DNA of 52,585 nt, from contig CANRNE010000015.1 in NCBI GenBank assembly GCA_947631925.1, positions 1 through 52,585 on the forward strand, given 5' to 3'. Source of the stretch: an uncultured Clostridia bacterium. Its GTDB lineage: Bacteria; Bacillota; Clostridia; Christensenellales; Borkfalkiaceae. The notes under the pieces were generated by a model. The model saw only the letters and a program-made list of their open reading frames with translations. It was not told where the DNA came from and did not search any database. Each line of letters opens with the position of its first letter. Position 1 is the stretch's first letter. The translations under genes and the position numbers were made by a program. Shown one piece after another: positions 42,346 through 50,957 of this stretch.

Positions 42346-43788
42346 ATGCGAAAAATTGCATGCGTCATTTCGGCGGTTTTGCTCCTGTTCGGCGCCGCGG
42401 CGGGGCTCTCTTCCTGCGCAGGCGGTGAAAACCTGACGGTCTACACGATTGCCGCAACCTACGACGACGCCTCTTCCACCCTCTCCGCCGCTTTGCAGAC
42501 GGACGTCGCCCTGCCCTTTGCGACGGACACCCTCAAGTTCCAGCTCTGGGCGAATGCCTACCGCGAGGACGCCGTGCAACGCCCCGTCTCCGACCTCTTC
42601 GCTCCCTCCGCTTACTACGCGGGGAAGAGCTACGGACACATCACGGTGCATGCCGTGGAGGGCGCCGCGGAGTTCGAAGTGGGCGGCGAGGACGAGAATA
42701 TTCTCACGGTCAAACTTCCCAAGCCGCTCGCGGCGGGGGAGAGGGTGGCGCTCACCGTTGAGTATGAGGTACTGCTTCCAAAAATCAACCACCGCCTCGG
42801 CATCACGGAGACGGGCGTCAACCTCTCCGGGTTCTATCCCGTGCTCTGCGCCGCCGAGGACGGCGCCTTCCGCGAGTGCGTCTACAGCGCCTGCGGCGAC
42901 CCGTTCGTCAGCGAAATCGCCGACTACGAGGTCACGCTCACCGTGCCCCAAAAGTATGAACTCATCACGGGATTTCCCTCCGAGGAGAGCGCCTCAGACG
43001 GAAAACGGACATACCATGTCCGAGCAGAGGGGGTCAGAGACGTCGCCTTCGTGCTCGGAGAATCCTACTCCTGCGTCCGCGGGGAAGCGGGCGGCGTGCC
43101 CGTCTCTTACTACTATGTCTCGGATAAAAATGCCGAGCGCACCCTCGAAGCCGCCTGCCGCAGCCTCGCCTTCTTCGCGGAAAATTTCGGAAAGTACGAC
43201 TATCCCGCCTACACCGTCGTCGAGACGGGATTCGTGTACGGCGGCATGGAATTTCCCGCCCTGTCCATGATTTCCACGGGGCTCTCCGAGCAGGAATCGC
43301 CCGCCGTCGTCGCCCATGAGACCGCCCACCAGTGGTGGTATTCCATGGTCGGGAGCGACCAGTACTGCAGGGCATGGCAGGATGAGGGGCTCGCCGAGTT
43401 CTCCTCCGCTCTCTTTTTGGACGCCTACCCCGAATACGGAACAACATATCGGGACTTTGTCGCCGCATCCGAGCGCTCCTTCCGCGCCTATTTTTCGGTG
43501 ACATCCCAGCTCGACGGCGCCGCGGATACCACGATGAACCGCGCCCTTCCCGCCTATTCGGGGGACTATGAATACCGCAACATCGCCTACGACAAGGGGG
43601 TCATCCTATTCGACCGCGTCCATGAGACCGCAGGGCACAAGAAGTGCATGCAGGCGCTCCGCCGCTACAAGGAGAAATTTTGCGGAAAAATCGCAACCGA
43701 CGGCGACCTCATCGCCTGTTTCGACGCCGTCGGCGCCAACACCCGCGCCCTCTTCGGCTCCTTCATCGACGGGAAATGTGTGATATAA
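42346..43788 (+). CDS. M1-family zinc metallopeptidase, lipoprotein
   Basis: 480 residues from ATG 42346 (CGGAGG five bases upstream). Signal peptide with lipobox LSSC (C24) anchors it outside. A beta-sandwich N-terminal domain (about 30-220) is followed by the gluzincin domain. There the exopeptidase motif is GGMEFPAL (the family norm is GAMEN). H324-E325-T-A-H328 plus E347 give the HEXXH-18-E zinc site (HETAHQWW, then WQDEGLAEF). The C-terminal helical domain is short compared with PepN, so it is a compact M1 enzyme. It presumably trims extracellular peptides. Repeat copy B starts 4 bases after the stop and may provide the terminator. Confidence 0.9.
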   Translation: MRKIACVISAVLLLFGAAAGLSSCAGGENLTVYTIAATYDDASSTLSAALQTDVALPFATDTLKFQLWANAYREDAVQRPVSDLFAPSAYYAGKSYGHITVHAVEGAAEFEVGGEDENILTVKLPKPLAAGERVALTVEYEVLLPKINHRLGITETGVNLSGFYPVLCAAEDGAFRECVYSACGDPFVSEIADYEVTLTVPQKYELITGFPSEESASDGKRTYHVRAEGVRDVAFVLGESYSCVRGEAGGVPVSYYYVSDKNAERTLEAACRSLAFFAENFGKYDYPAYTVVETGFVYGGMEFPALSMISTGLSEQESPAVVAHETAHQWWYSMVGSDQYCRAWQDEGLAEFSSALFLDAYPEYGTTYRDFVAASERSFRAYFSVTSQLDGAADTTMNRALPAYSGDYEYRNIAYDKGVILFDRVHETAGHKKCMQALRRYKEKFCGKIATDGDLIACFDAVGANTRALFGSFIDGKCVI

Positions 43789-43791
43789 AAA

Positions 43792-43919
43792 TTTCGACGA
43801 AAATCTTTGCGTGCGCAAATCTTTTCGCCGAGCGGATGGGCGTTCGTACCTTCTCCCGCTCTTAGCCGCGCAAGCGGGGTCGTTCCATCGGACAATAAGC
43901 CTGCGGTGGCGTGGCAAAT
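43792..43919. repeat. Dispersed repeat R1, copy B
   Basis: 128 bp, same orientation as copies A, C and D. The first hairpin is CGAAAA-TC-TTTGC...GCAAA-TC-TTTTCG with a two-base internal loop. It lies directly after the M1 peptidase gene. The 43920-44343 remainder of this gap holds R2 and R3 modules and no credible gene. Confidence 0.85.
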
Positions 43920-43965
43920 TGTGTGAAAAAGCAAAAAGCGCGGTTTTTGCTTTTTCCGTTATTTA

Positions 43966-44021
43966 GAAATGACACCCCCTCAGTCACTGCGTGACAGCTC
44001 CCCCTCAAGGGGGCGCCAAGT
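43966..44021. repeat. Intergenic repeat module R2, copy 2
   Basis: Near-identical to 31529-31584; followed by an extra hairpin-forming CCCCTCGAGGGG at about 44033-44044. Confidence 0.8.
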
Positions 44022-44046
44022 CACTTGCCCACCCCTCGAGGGGTGG

Positions 44047-44103
44047 GTGGCGCGAACGAAGAGAGCGACGGAAGGGGTGGCGCTTGTTCACACGACACCC
44101 CCT
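44047..44103. repeat. Intergenic repeat module R3, copy 2
   Basis: Near-identical to 31750-31806. It is followed at 44136-44160 by the inverted partner of 31693-31717. Confidence 0.8.
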
Positions 44104-44343
44104 CAGTCTCACGCGGGTAGACCCCCGCGTTCGGGCACCGTTCGCGCGGCAAATGCGCTCACTCACCGCAAACGCCGCGCACAGCGCACTGTGCTGTGCG
44201 CGAGAAATGCGTTTGCGACCCTCAAGGGGGCGCCAAGAAGGCTCTACCTGCCCGAGAAGGCGTCTCGGGCAGGATTTTTGTTAATTTTGTTCCCGATTTT
44301 CCGCGGGTTTCACGCAATTTTCACCGCATGTCCGCCGTTACGG

Positions 44344-44372
44344 TTGCAATCTGCCCGAAAACGTGGTATAAT
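44344..44372 (+). promoter_or_regulatory. Promoter of trpS
   Basis: TTGCAA (44344-44349), 17-bp spacer, perfect TATAAT (44367-44372), 31 bases before the trpS start. Confidence 0.8.
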
Positions 44373-44403
44373 ACCAAAGAGCAACTGTTTTCGGAGGCGC
44401 ATC

Positions 44404-45399
44404 ATGGAAGGGAAAACCGTCTATTCCGCAGTCCAACCCACGGGGAGTCTGACCATCGGCAACTATGTCGGGGCGATTCGCAACTGGGTGGAACTTCAGA
44501 GCGGGTATAACTGCTTTTTTGCGATTGCAGACCTGCACGCCATCACCGTAAGGCAGGACCCTGCCGAACTGCGCCGCCGCACGGTGGAGCTCGCCGCGCT
44601 CTATCTCGCCTGCGGGATAGACCCCGCGCAGTGTGCGCTGTATGTGCAGTCCCATGTCCCCGCGCATGCCGAGCTCGCGTGGGTGCTCAACACCGTCACC
44701 TATGTGGGAGAGGCCTCCCGCATGACCCAATTCAAGGATAAATCCGCCAAACACGCGGACAATATCAACATGGGGCTCATGGATTATCCCGTCCTCATGG
44801 CGGCGGATATTCTGCTCTACCGCACCGACCTCGTCCCCGTGGGCGCCGACCAGAAACAGCATGTCGAGCTCGCCCGCGACCTCGCCCTGCGCTTCAACAA
44901 CCGCTATGGGGAGACCTTCACCGTTCCCGAGCCGCTCATCGGCAGGAACACGGCGAAGATTTCCTCCCTGCAGGACCCCTCTAAAAAGATGTCCAAGTCG
45001 GACGAGAACCCCAACGCGTCCGTCTTCCTCTCGGACGACCGCGACGCCATTCTGCGCAAATTCAAGCGCGCCGTGACGGACAGCGACAACTGCGTGCGCG
45101 CCTCTTCGGAGAAGCCCGGCATCACCAACCTTCTCAACATCTACTGCGCCTTTGCGGGTGTCACGTTGGAGGAGGCAGAGCGCACCTTCGACGGCAAGGG
45201 CTACGGGGAGTTCAAGCTCGCGGTGGGGGAGACCGTCGCCGACAGGCTCGCCCCCGTTCAGGCGGAGCAAAGGCGCATTTTGGCGGACAAGGCGTATCTT
45301 TCGGAGACGCTCGCTGCGGGCGCCGAACGCGCGTCGCGGGCGGCGGGAAGAACGCTCGGGAAAGTCTTCCGCAAAGTGGGCTTCTATCGGGGGGAGTGA
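44404..45399 (+). CDS. trpS: Tryptophanyl-tRNA synthetase
   Basis: 331 residues. The HIGH-like class I motif is TGSLTIGNY (13-21), and KMSKS is intact in KKMSKSDEN (about 197). LMDYPVLMAADILLYRTDLVPVGADQKQHVELARDLA is clear TrpRS sequence, seen in segments. It charges tRNA-Trp. It is the first gene of a probable transcript with the DUF5685 gene, whose ATG overlaps the trpS TGA. The ribosome binding site is CGGAGG. Confidence 0.95.
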   Translation: MEGKTVYSAVQPTGSLTIGNYVGAIRNWVELQSGYNCFFAIADLHAITVRQDPAELRRRTVELAALYLACGIDPAQCALYVQSHVPAHAELAWVLNTVTYVGEASRMTQFKDKSAKHADNINMGLMDYPVLMAADILLYRTDLVPVGADQKQHVELARDLALRFNNRYGETFTVPEPLIGRNTAKISSLQDPSKKMSKSDENPNASVFLSDDRDAILRKFKRAVTDSDNCVRASSEKPGITNLLNIYCAFAGVTLEEAERTFDGKGYGEFKLAVGETVADRLAPVQAEQRRILADKAYLSETLAAGAERASRAAGRTLGKVFRKVGFYRGE

Positions 45400-46262
45400 T
45401 GTTCGGATACGTTGGCTACGACCTCCCCAACCTCTTCGTCAAGGATGCCGTACTCTATAAGGCATGCTATTGCGGCCTCTGCCGCGGAATCGGCGCCTCC
45501 TGCGGGCAGACGGCGCGCACGGGGCTCTCCTATGACGTGACATTCCTCGCCGTCCTGCTGCATAACATCAAGGGGGAGGATATCGTCATCGAGGAGCGCG
45601 GCTGTTTCGGCCACACGGTGCGAAAGAAGCCGATGGCAAAGGTTGACCCCCTCTTCGAGGAGCTGGGCGCCTTCAACACCGTCCTCTGTTACTACAAATT
45701 GGCGGACGACGTCAAGGACGAGGGGAAGGGCAGGGCGAAACAGCTGGTATTCCGCAAGGGATTTCGCCGCGCCAAGCAAAAATATCCCGCCCTCGTCGCC
45801 CTCGTCGAGCAATACATCAGCGAGCAAAACGAGGCGGAGACCTCGGACATGGTATGCCCCGATTCCGCCGCAGAGCCGACGGCAAAGCTCATGGAGCGCA
45901 CCTCGGATTACTTTCTCGGCGAAAAGGCGACCGAGCACACCCGCGCGCTCTTCTACGGACTGGGCAAGTGGATTTACCTCATCGACGCCCTCGACGACTG
46001 CGACGAAGACGCGAAAGCGGGGACGTTCAACCCCTTCCTCGGCGCCTACGGGGCGAGCGGGAGGGCAGACCTTCTCGAAAAGAACGGAGAGGACGTCCGT
46101 TTCCTCTTCGACACACTGTTCTATTCCATTCGCGAGCACCTCGCGCACATCCCCTTCCCCTTCAACCGCGACCTCTCCGACAACGTCATTCTGCGCGGCC
46201 TGCCCATTGAGACGGAGCGCGTCATGAGAGGGGAGCCGCGGCGCAAGATGAAGACGGTCTGA
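45399..46262 (+). CDS. DUF5685 family protein, helical, with Asp-rich motifs
   Basis: 287 residues coupled to trpS by TGATG. The N-terminus holds a conserved Cys cluster (YKACYCGLCRGIGASCG, about 21-37). The rest is helical, with two acidic motifs: YYKLADDVKDEGKG (about 104-117) and LGKWIYLIDALDDCDED (about 187-203), followed by NPF. The family has no known function. The pair of Asp-rich helices, and the likeness of the second to the motif of squalene/phytoene synthases, suggest a terpenoid-synthase-like fold; this is my inference. No transmembrane helix is obvious. It sits before a Cys-rich J-like protein and a membrane protein. Confidence 0.75.
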   Translation: MFGYVGYDLPNLFVKDAVLYKACYCGLCRGIGASCGQTARTGLSYDVTFLAVLLHNIKGEDIVIEERGCFGHTVRKKPMAKVDPLFEELGAFNTVLCYYKLADDVKDEGKGRAKQLVFRKGFRRAKQKYPALVALVEQYISEQNEAETSDMVCPDSAAEPTAKLMERTSDYFLGEKATEHTRALFYGLGKWIYLIDALDDCDEDAKAGTFNPFLGAYGASGRADLLEKNGEDVRFLFDTLFYSIREHLAHIPFPFNRDLSDNVILRGLPIETERVMRGEPRRKMKTV

Positions 46263-46294
46263 GCGCAAGACGGAAATCATGCAAGGAGACGATA

Positions 46295-46912
46295 ATGGTC
46301 AATCGTGAAAATTATGAAATTTTAGGGCTGGACGAGAGCGCGACGCTCGAGGAGATTGAGGCGCGCTATCAGACGCTCAAGGCCCAATACGACGAGGAGA
46401 AGTGGCAGGACGGGGAAGCGGGCAACGCCGCGGCGCGCAAGCTCACCCGCCTCAATGCCGCCTACGAGGAGATTATGGAGGAGCGCCGCAGCGCGCAAAA
46501 GCCCGAGACCTCTTCATCGGACGCCTTCGAGGACGTCTCCGCCGCCATCCGCGGGGGAGATTTGTCCCGTGCGCAAAATCTTCTCGACGCCTTCAACGAG
46601 CGGAACGCCGAGTGGCACTATCTCCAATCCGTCGTGTTCTACAAGAAGAATTGGATGAATGAAAGCAAGAAACAGCTCGAAATCGCCATGCAGCTCGACG
46701 AATCCAACGAAAAATATAAGGAAGCGTACGAAAAACTCAAACACCGCGCGGAGTATCGCAATGAGACGGGCGGCGCGCCCAACACCGACCCCAACCCCGT
46801 CCCGCCCGAGGGGCAGATGGGGGGCAATTGGTGCTCGACGTGCGCGACCGCTTGCTATACCTACCTCTGCGTGGACTGCCTCTGCAACCTCTGTATGTGC
46901 GGGTGCAGATAG
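46295..46912 (+). CDS. J-domain-like protein with Cys-rich tail
   Basis: 205 residues, ribosome binding site AAGGAG. Residues 5-68 follow a DnaJ J-domain (NYEILGLDESATLEEIEARY...LTRLNAAYEEIM), but the HPD tripeptide needed to stimulate DnaK is absent: the loop between helices II and III reads DEEKWQDGEAG. A middle helical/TPR-like part (about 75-150) leads to a C-terminal tail with nine cysteines in about 28 residues (WCSTCATAC...CLCNLCMCGC). The tail could bind metal, carry lipid or attach to a membrane. Its location between DUF5685 and a membrane protein suggests a joint role. Function unknown. Confidence 0.75.
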   Translation: MVNRENYEILGLDESATLEEIEARYQTLKAQYDEEKWQDGEAGNAAARKLTRLNAAYEEIMEERRSAQKPETSSSDAFEDVSAAIRGGDLSRAQNLLDAFNERNAEWHYLQSVVFYKKNWMNESKKQLEIAMQLDESNEKYKEAYEKLKHRAEYRNETGGAPNTDPNPVPPEGQMGGNWCSTCATACYTYLCVDCLCNLCMCGCR

Positions 46913-46920
46913 GGGAAGGG

Positions 46921-47469
46921 ATGAACCGCCCGAAGAAAAGTTTTGAAATCGCGCTCTCCGCAATCGCCTGCGCCCTCGCGGCGGTGGCGCTCACCGTGGG
47001 GGCATGGGTGGATTTTCTGCTCCCGTCGGGGTATCTCTTTGCGATTTTTGCGCTCATGCTGCCCCTTTCCCGCGACTTTGTCTGGGGAGAGGCGCTCGCC
47101 CTCATCGGCGCGGTGCTCCTCGCCCTTTTGTGTGCCATGCCGCACATTCTTCTCCTTGTTCCCTTTGCGGTCTTCTTCGGCTGGCATCCGCTCCTCAATT
47201 ATCTGCAGTTGAAGTTTACGAAGAAGAAGCCCCTGCACGCGCTCTGGCTTCTCTTAGAGGCCGCCCTCTTCGACGGAACACTCCTCCTCGTCTGGTTCAC
47301 CTTAGGGGACGTGCTCGGCTTTACGGGCTCGACATGGTACCCCTTTTTCGAGCAATATCTCTACTATCTCGTGTTCATCGGCGGCACGGTGCTCTTCGTC
47401 GTCTATGACGTCCTCATCTTTCTCTGCCAGCGGTCGGTAAATCGCATCGTGGCGCGCATACGGAGGTAG
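46921..47469 (+). CDS. Multi-spanning membrane protein, unknown function
   Basis: 182 residues, ATG 46921 just after AGGGGAAGGG. About five hydrophobic helices (8-30, 36-50, 58-88, 102-125, 135-165) and basic ends. The pattern of long, tightly packed helices with LPSGYLFAIFALMLPLSRDF is faintly like ECF-transporter S components, but I cannot claim the family. It is 8 bases after the J-like gene and 3 bases before the RNA methylase gene, so it belongs to the trpS transcript. Confidence 0.65.
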   Translation: MNRPKKSFEIALSAIACALAAVALTVGAWVDFLLPSGYLFAIFALMLPLSRDFVWGEALALIGAVLLALLCAMPHILLLVPFAVFFGWHPLLNYLQLKFTKKKPLHALWLLLEAALFDGTLLLVWFTLGDVLGFTGSTWYPFFEQYLYYLVFIGGTVLFVVYDVLIFLCQRSVNRIVARIRR

Positions 47470-47472
47470 CCC

Positions 47473-49170
47473 ATGGAAAAAAATACCGTAATCACCGTCA
47501 CGGCGGAGGGTTTGGGAAGCTACGGCGAGGGGATTGCCCATGTCGACGGCTTCACCGTCTTCGTACCCTATCTTCTGAAGGGGGAGCGGGCGTCCGTCAA
47601 AATTCTCAAGAGCAAGGGGAACATCGCCTACGGGAAGGTGGAGGAACTCTTCACTCCCGCCGAGGAGCGGGTGCGTCCGCGCTGTGCCGTCTTTCCCCGC
47701 TGCGGCGGCTGCCAGCTCCAACATCTTCGGTATCGCGACCAGCTCGCCTTCAAGGCGGAACTCGTCAAAAATACGCTGAAAAAGGTAGGAGGGGTGGATT
47801 TTCCCGTCTCCCCATGCGAGCGGAGCGACAGGGAATACGGCTACCGCAACAAACTGCAACTCCCCGTGGGGAGGGCGAACGGCCAAAACGCCGTCGGATT
47901 CTTCGCCGAGCGCTCCCACCGCATCATTCCCATCGAGGACTGTCCCATTCACCCCGCATGGACCAAGCCGCTCATCTCCGCCCTGCTTTCCTTCATGGAG
48001 AAGTGCGGGCTGGACGGATATGACGAAGCGACGGGGGAGGGACAAATCCGCCGCATCGTCGTCCGCGAGCTCAAGAGAAAATACCTCGTCACCCTCGTGA
48101 CTACCGTCCCCGAACTCAAGGGGATTGACTACTTTTGCCACCTTTTGGAGGAAATTTTCCCCGAATTCAGCGTCTTTCTGAACATCAACACCTCGACGGG
48201 CAACGCCGCGTTCGGCGAGCAGTTTCTCCTCGTGCGCGGGCAGGAGACCTATCCGTGCAGCGAGGGGGGGATTTTGTTCGAGGCGGGACCGAATACCTTT
48301 GTGCAGGTCAACGACAACGTGCGCGCCAAGCTGTATGCACGCGTCGTCGAGGGGATTGACGCCCCCGTCGCCATCGATTGCTATGCGGGCGGCGGACTTC
48401 TCACCGCAATGCTCGCCAAGAAGTGCGGGAAAGCGTACGGGATTGAAGTTGTCCCCGAGGCAACGTCCTGTGCGGATACCCTCGCCCGCGCAAACGGGCT
48501 CGAGGGACGCATGACGAATATCTGCGCACGCGTGGAGGACGCGCTCCCTGCCCTTCTCAAGGAGGAAAAGAATGCCGCCGTCGTGCTCGACCCGCCCCGC
48601 GCAGGGGTGGAGCGGTCGGTGATTTCCGCCATCCTTGCGGCCGCGCCGCCGCAGATTGTCATGATTTCCTGCAACCCCGCAACGCTCGCGCGCGATGTCG
48701 GTCTGCTCTGCGGAACGCTGACGGAAAATGAACGCGGAGAACTCGTCAAGACGGAGAATCCCCATACCATGTACGAGATTGAGGAGATAAAACCGTACGA
48801 CATGTTCGCCCAAACCCGCCACGTTGAGACATTGGTCGTGCTTTCCCACAAAAAACCCGACGGACATATCGGCGTAAAAGTCGAGTTTGGAGAGGAAGAA
48901 GGACAAATCTCTTTGAAAGAAGTACAAAAACGCGCCGAGGAACGCAAGCCGAAAGAGAAAGTTACTTATAAGATGATACAGGAATATACCGAAAAGACTT
49001 ACGGCTTCAAAGTTCATACCGCTTACATTGCCGAAGTCAAGCGCAGTTTGGGTTTGCCCATGTACGACGCTCCCAACGCCGTGGAAGAACTAAAAAGACC
49101 TCGTTCGCATCCCTCGCCGCAAATGGTCGAGGCAATCAAAGAGACCTTGAAGCATTTTGAAATTATATAA
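47473..49170 (+). CDS. RlmD/RumA-like RNA (uracil-5)-methyltransferase with extra C-terminal domain
   Basis: 565 residues, about 100 longer than usual. TRAM domain (about 1-60), the iron-sulfur cysteines C71, C77, C80 (CAVFPRCGGC) with a later Cys in EDCPIH, then the SAM-dependent core with CYAGGGLLT, VVLDPPRAGVE and the catalytic Cys in ISCNPATLARD. It methylates uracils in 23S rRNA. After the normal end (HVETLVVLSHKKP, about residue 462) follows a helical basic domain (VTYKMIQEYTEKTYGF, then YIAEVKRSLGLPMYDAPNAV). That part has AT-richer codons than the enzyme. I believe this extension also occurs in related gut Firmicutes. Confidence 0.88.
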   Translation: MEKNTVITVTAEGLGSYGEGIAHVDGFTVFVPYLLKGERASVKILKSKGNIAYGKVEELFTPAEERVRPRCAVFPRCGGCQLQHLRYRDQLAFKAELVKNTLKKVGGVDFPVSPCERSDREYGYRNKLQLPVGRANGQNAVGFFAERSHRIIPIEDCPIHPAWTKPLISALLSFMEKCGLDGYDEATGEGQIRRIVVRELKRKYLVTLVTTVPELKGIDYFCHLLEEIFPEFSVFLNINTSTGNAAFGEQFLLVRGQETYPCSEGGILFEAGPNTFVQVNDNVRAKLYARVVEGIDAPVAIDCYAGGGLLTAMLAKKCGKAYGIEVVPEATSCADTLARANGLEGRMTNICARVEDALPALLKEEKNAAVVLDPPRAGVERSVISAILAAAPPQIVMISCNPATLARDVGLLCGTLTENERGELVKTENPHTMYEIEEIKPYDMFAQTRHVETLVVLSHKKPDGHIGVKVEFGEEEGQISLKEVQKRAEERKPKEKVTYKMIQEYTEKTYGFKVHTAYIAEVKRSLGLPMYDAPNAVEELKRPRSHPSPQMVEAIKETLKHFEII

Positions 49171-49179
49171 GAAAGATAG

Positions 49180-49202
49180 AGCACAGGAGAAATCTTGTGC
49201 TT
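49180..49202 (+). terminator. Weak terminator-like hairpin after the RNA methylase gene
   Basis: AGCACA (49180-49185) pairs with TGTGCT (49196-49201) and is followed by ttatatttt. Confidence 0.45.
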
Positions 49203-49276
49203 TATATTTTATATGACACTATTACCGTACAGCGTAAGCCGTGCGGTTATTTTTATTTATAAGGATAATGTTCTAC

Positions 49277-49311
49277 AATAGGTTTGCGAATTAAGGCAGA
49301 CCTATTTTTTT
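49277..49311 (+). terminator. Terminator-like hairpin before the DUF262 remnants
   Basis: AATAGGT (49277-49283) with inner TTGC pairs with GCAGACCTATT, followed by TTTTTT. It probably ends the trpS-to-methylase transcript. Confidence 0.65.
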
Positions 49312-49321
49312 GAGCTTGTAG

Positions 49322-49933
49322 CTCCTTCTTTTCAACATTATGAGCTCTGACAAACAGGAAGGAGCCAGATTCCCCTTCGACCGTTACAAGTCGCTGAAGA
49401 AAGGCGCGCGCTGGAGTTTGGAGCATATCCATGCACAGCATTCGGAGGGCATGAAGACGGAGGCCGAATGGCGGGAATGGCTCACGGTGCATCGGGAGGC
49501 GATAGCCGCAATTTCGGAGGGGGACACATCCATTCTCGATGAAATCGATAAAGTCCTCGGCAAGGCGCGCATCTCGGGTTTGCGGTTCGCCGAACTTCAG
49601 GAGAGGATATTTGCTGAGCTGTCCGCAGGCGGAGAGATGAATTTGGACGGCATCGGGAATTTGGCGCTCCTCGATACGGGGAACAACGCCGCATTGAGCA
49701 ATTCCGTCTTCGCCGTCAAACGCAATCATATCATCGAAATGGATAAACGCGGCGAGTTTATTCCGCCCTGCACCAAAAAAGTCTTCCTGAAATATTACAG
49801 CATGTCCGCGGGAACGCAACTTCATTTTTGGGGGAAGGCCGACGCGGACGCCTATGTGGATGAGATGAACAGCGTACTGCGGCCCTACCTGAGCGGGTCG
49901 TTATATGCCGAAGCCGAGGGGGGAGAGGAATGA
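49322..49933 (+). pseudogene. DUF262/DUF1524 (GmrSD-like) protein, C-terminal remnant
   Basis: The frame opens after a TAG at 49319 with LLLFNI, then RFPFDRYKS and WSLEHIHAQ, the HNH-like DUF1524 core of GmrSD-type restriction proteins. IGNLALLDTGNNAALSNSVFAVKR and TKKVFLKYYS follow. Family proteins are about 550-700 residues with an N-terminal DUF262 domain; only the last 200 residues are left. The internal ATG at 49340 lacks a ribosome binding site, so it is probably not translated well. It is a remnant of a type IV-like restriction (anti-modified-DNA) gene. Confidence 0.72.
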
Positions 49934-49934
49934 G

Positions 49935-50803
49935 ATGAGCACCGGGGTTGGCACGAAATTACATTCTTTCATCAGCATTTTCGAAGAAGTGGATAAAATC
50001 GTAATCCCCATCATTCAGCGTGACTATGCGCAGGGGAGACGCAATGCATTTGTCGACCGCGTGCGGGCAGCCTTTCTGGATTCCCTGTATGAGGCAATCG
50101 TCACCGCCCCGACAACGTTAGACTTTGTTTACGGCGATATCCCACCAAAGAGGCGTGGAGAAATCTCTTTCACCGAAGCGCATCCGACAACTTCGAAGAG
50201 ACGAAGAGAATCTTACACGCATTGCTTTCGGAGCGGGAAGAGATGACGGATGAGTATCTTGTAGAAAAGAAGAACGCGTATCTTGCCGAATGCGAGCGGA
50301 TGGGGGCATATGATTGGAGATATTATTATATCAAATATGCCGAATTCCGCCCGAGAAGATACGGCAAATATTTGTGGGGAGATTATTGGAATAAACCCTA
50401 CGAGATGTCCGTGCTTTGGACAGCGAGCAAGGAATCGGAGAACGCCTATCAGCCGTTTTTGCGGGCAATCGGAGAAGTGGACAGGAACGACCTCGGGAGA
50501 AGAATCGTCTGCCGGCATAGCTATATCCGTGCGCAAAACGACTGTTATGCGGCGTACGATTTGGAGACGGGCGCGGAGATAGCGAGGCTCACGATACCGC
50601 AAAATGACGACGGAATCGATACTGAGGATCGAATTCAACTTGCTTCCGCATGGCTCTCGAAATGTGATTTTTGGTTTTCTGTCCAACCCAACCGGTCAAT
50701 TTCGGGCCCTTGGAGCAAAAACGGGCATACCATGTCCAAAGGGGAGGGAATGGGTAGGCTAATTTACAACTGCGCCGATTTGCAACACGGCTGTGCGGCA
50801 TGA
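49935..50803 (+). pseudogene. Second DUF262 protein, internally deleted and frameshifted
   Basis: The ATG at 49935 follows GGGAGAGG and the first 65 codons are a good DUF262 N-terminus (VDKIVIPIIQRDYAQGR, DFVYGDI). Near 50140 the frame breaks. In the +2 frame the protein goes on with EAWRNLFHRSASDNFEETKR, LLSEREEMTDEYLVEKKN and, later, VCRHSYIRAQNDCYAAYD and NDDGIDTEDRI, which looks like the C-terminal part of the same or a related protein. So the ends were joined with loss of several hundred codons and of frame. The genuine gene would be the partner of the remnant at 49322. Confidence 0.7.
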
Positions 50804-50854
50804 CAGACTTTCGGGAAGAAAAACCCCGCGGGGAAAAAAATCAACCCCAACGGG

Positions 50855-50884
50855 TTGACGGCGGAGCGGGTTTTCGGCTATAAT
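50855..50884 (+). promoter_or_regulatory. Promoter of the ADP-ribosylglycohydrolase gene
   Basis: TTGACG (50855-50860), 18-bp spacer, TATAAT (50879-50884), about 73 bases before the start. Confidence 0.7.
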
Positions 50885-50957
50885 AAAAGCGCGAACACGT
50901 GAGAGGTGAGACTTTTTCGGTTATTATAAAGGCGAAAACGCGCGAAAGGGGGAGGAC

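Noticed and set aside
47302-49017. 571-codon open frame antisense to the RNA methylase gene
   Set aside because: No recognisable domain; the RlmD-like protein on the plus strand explains the region.
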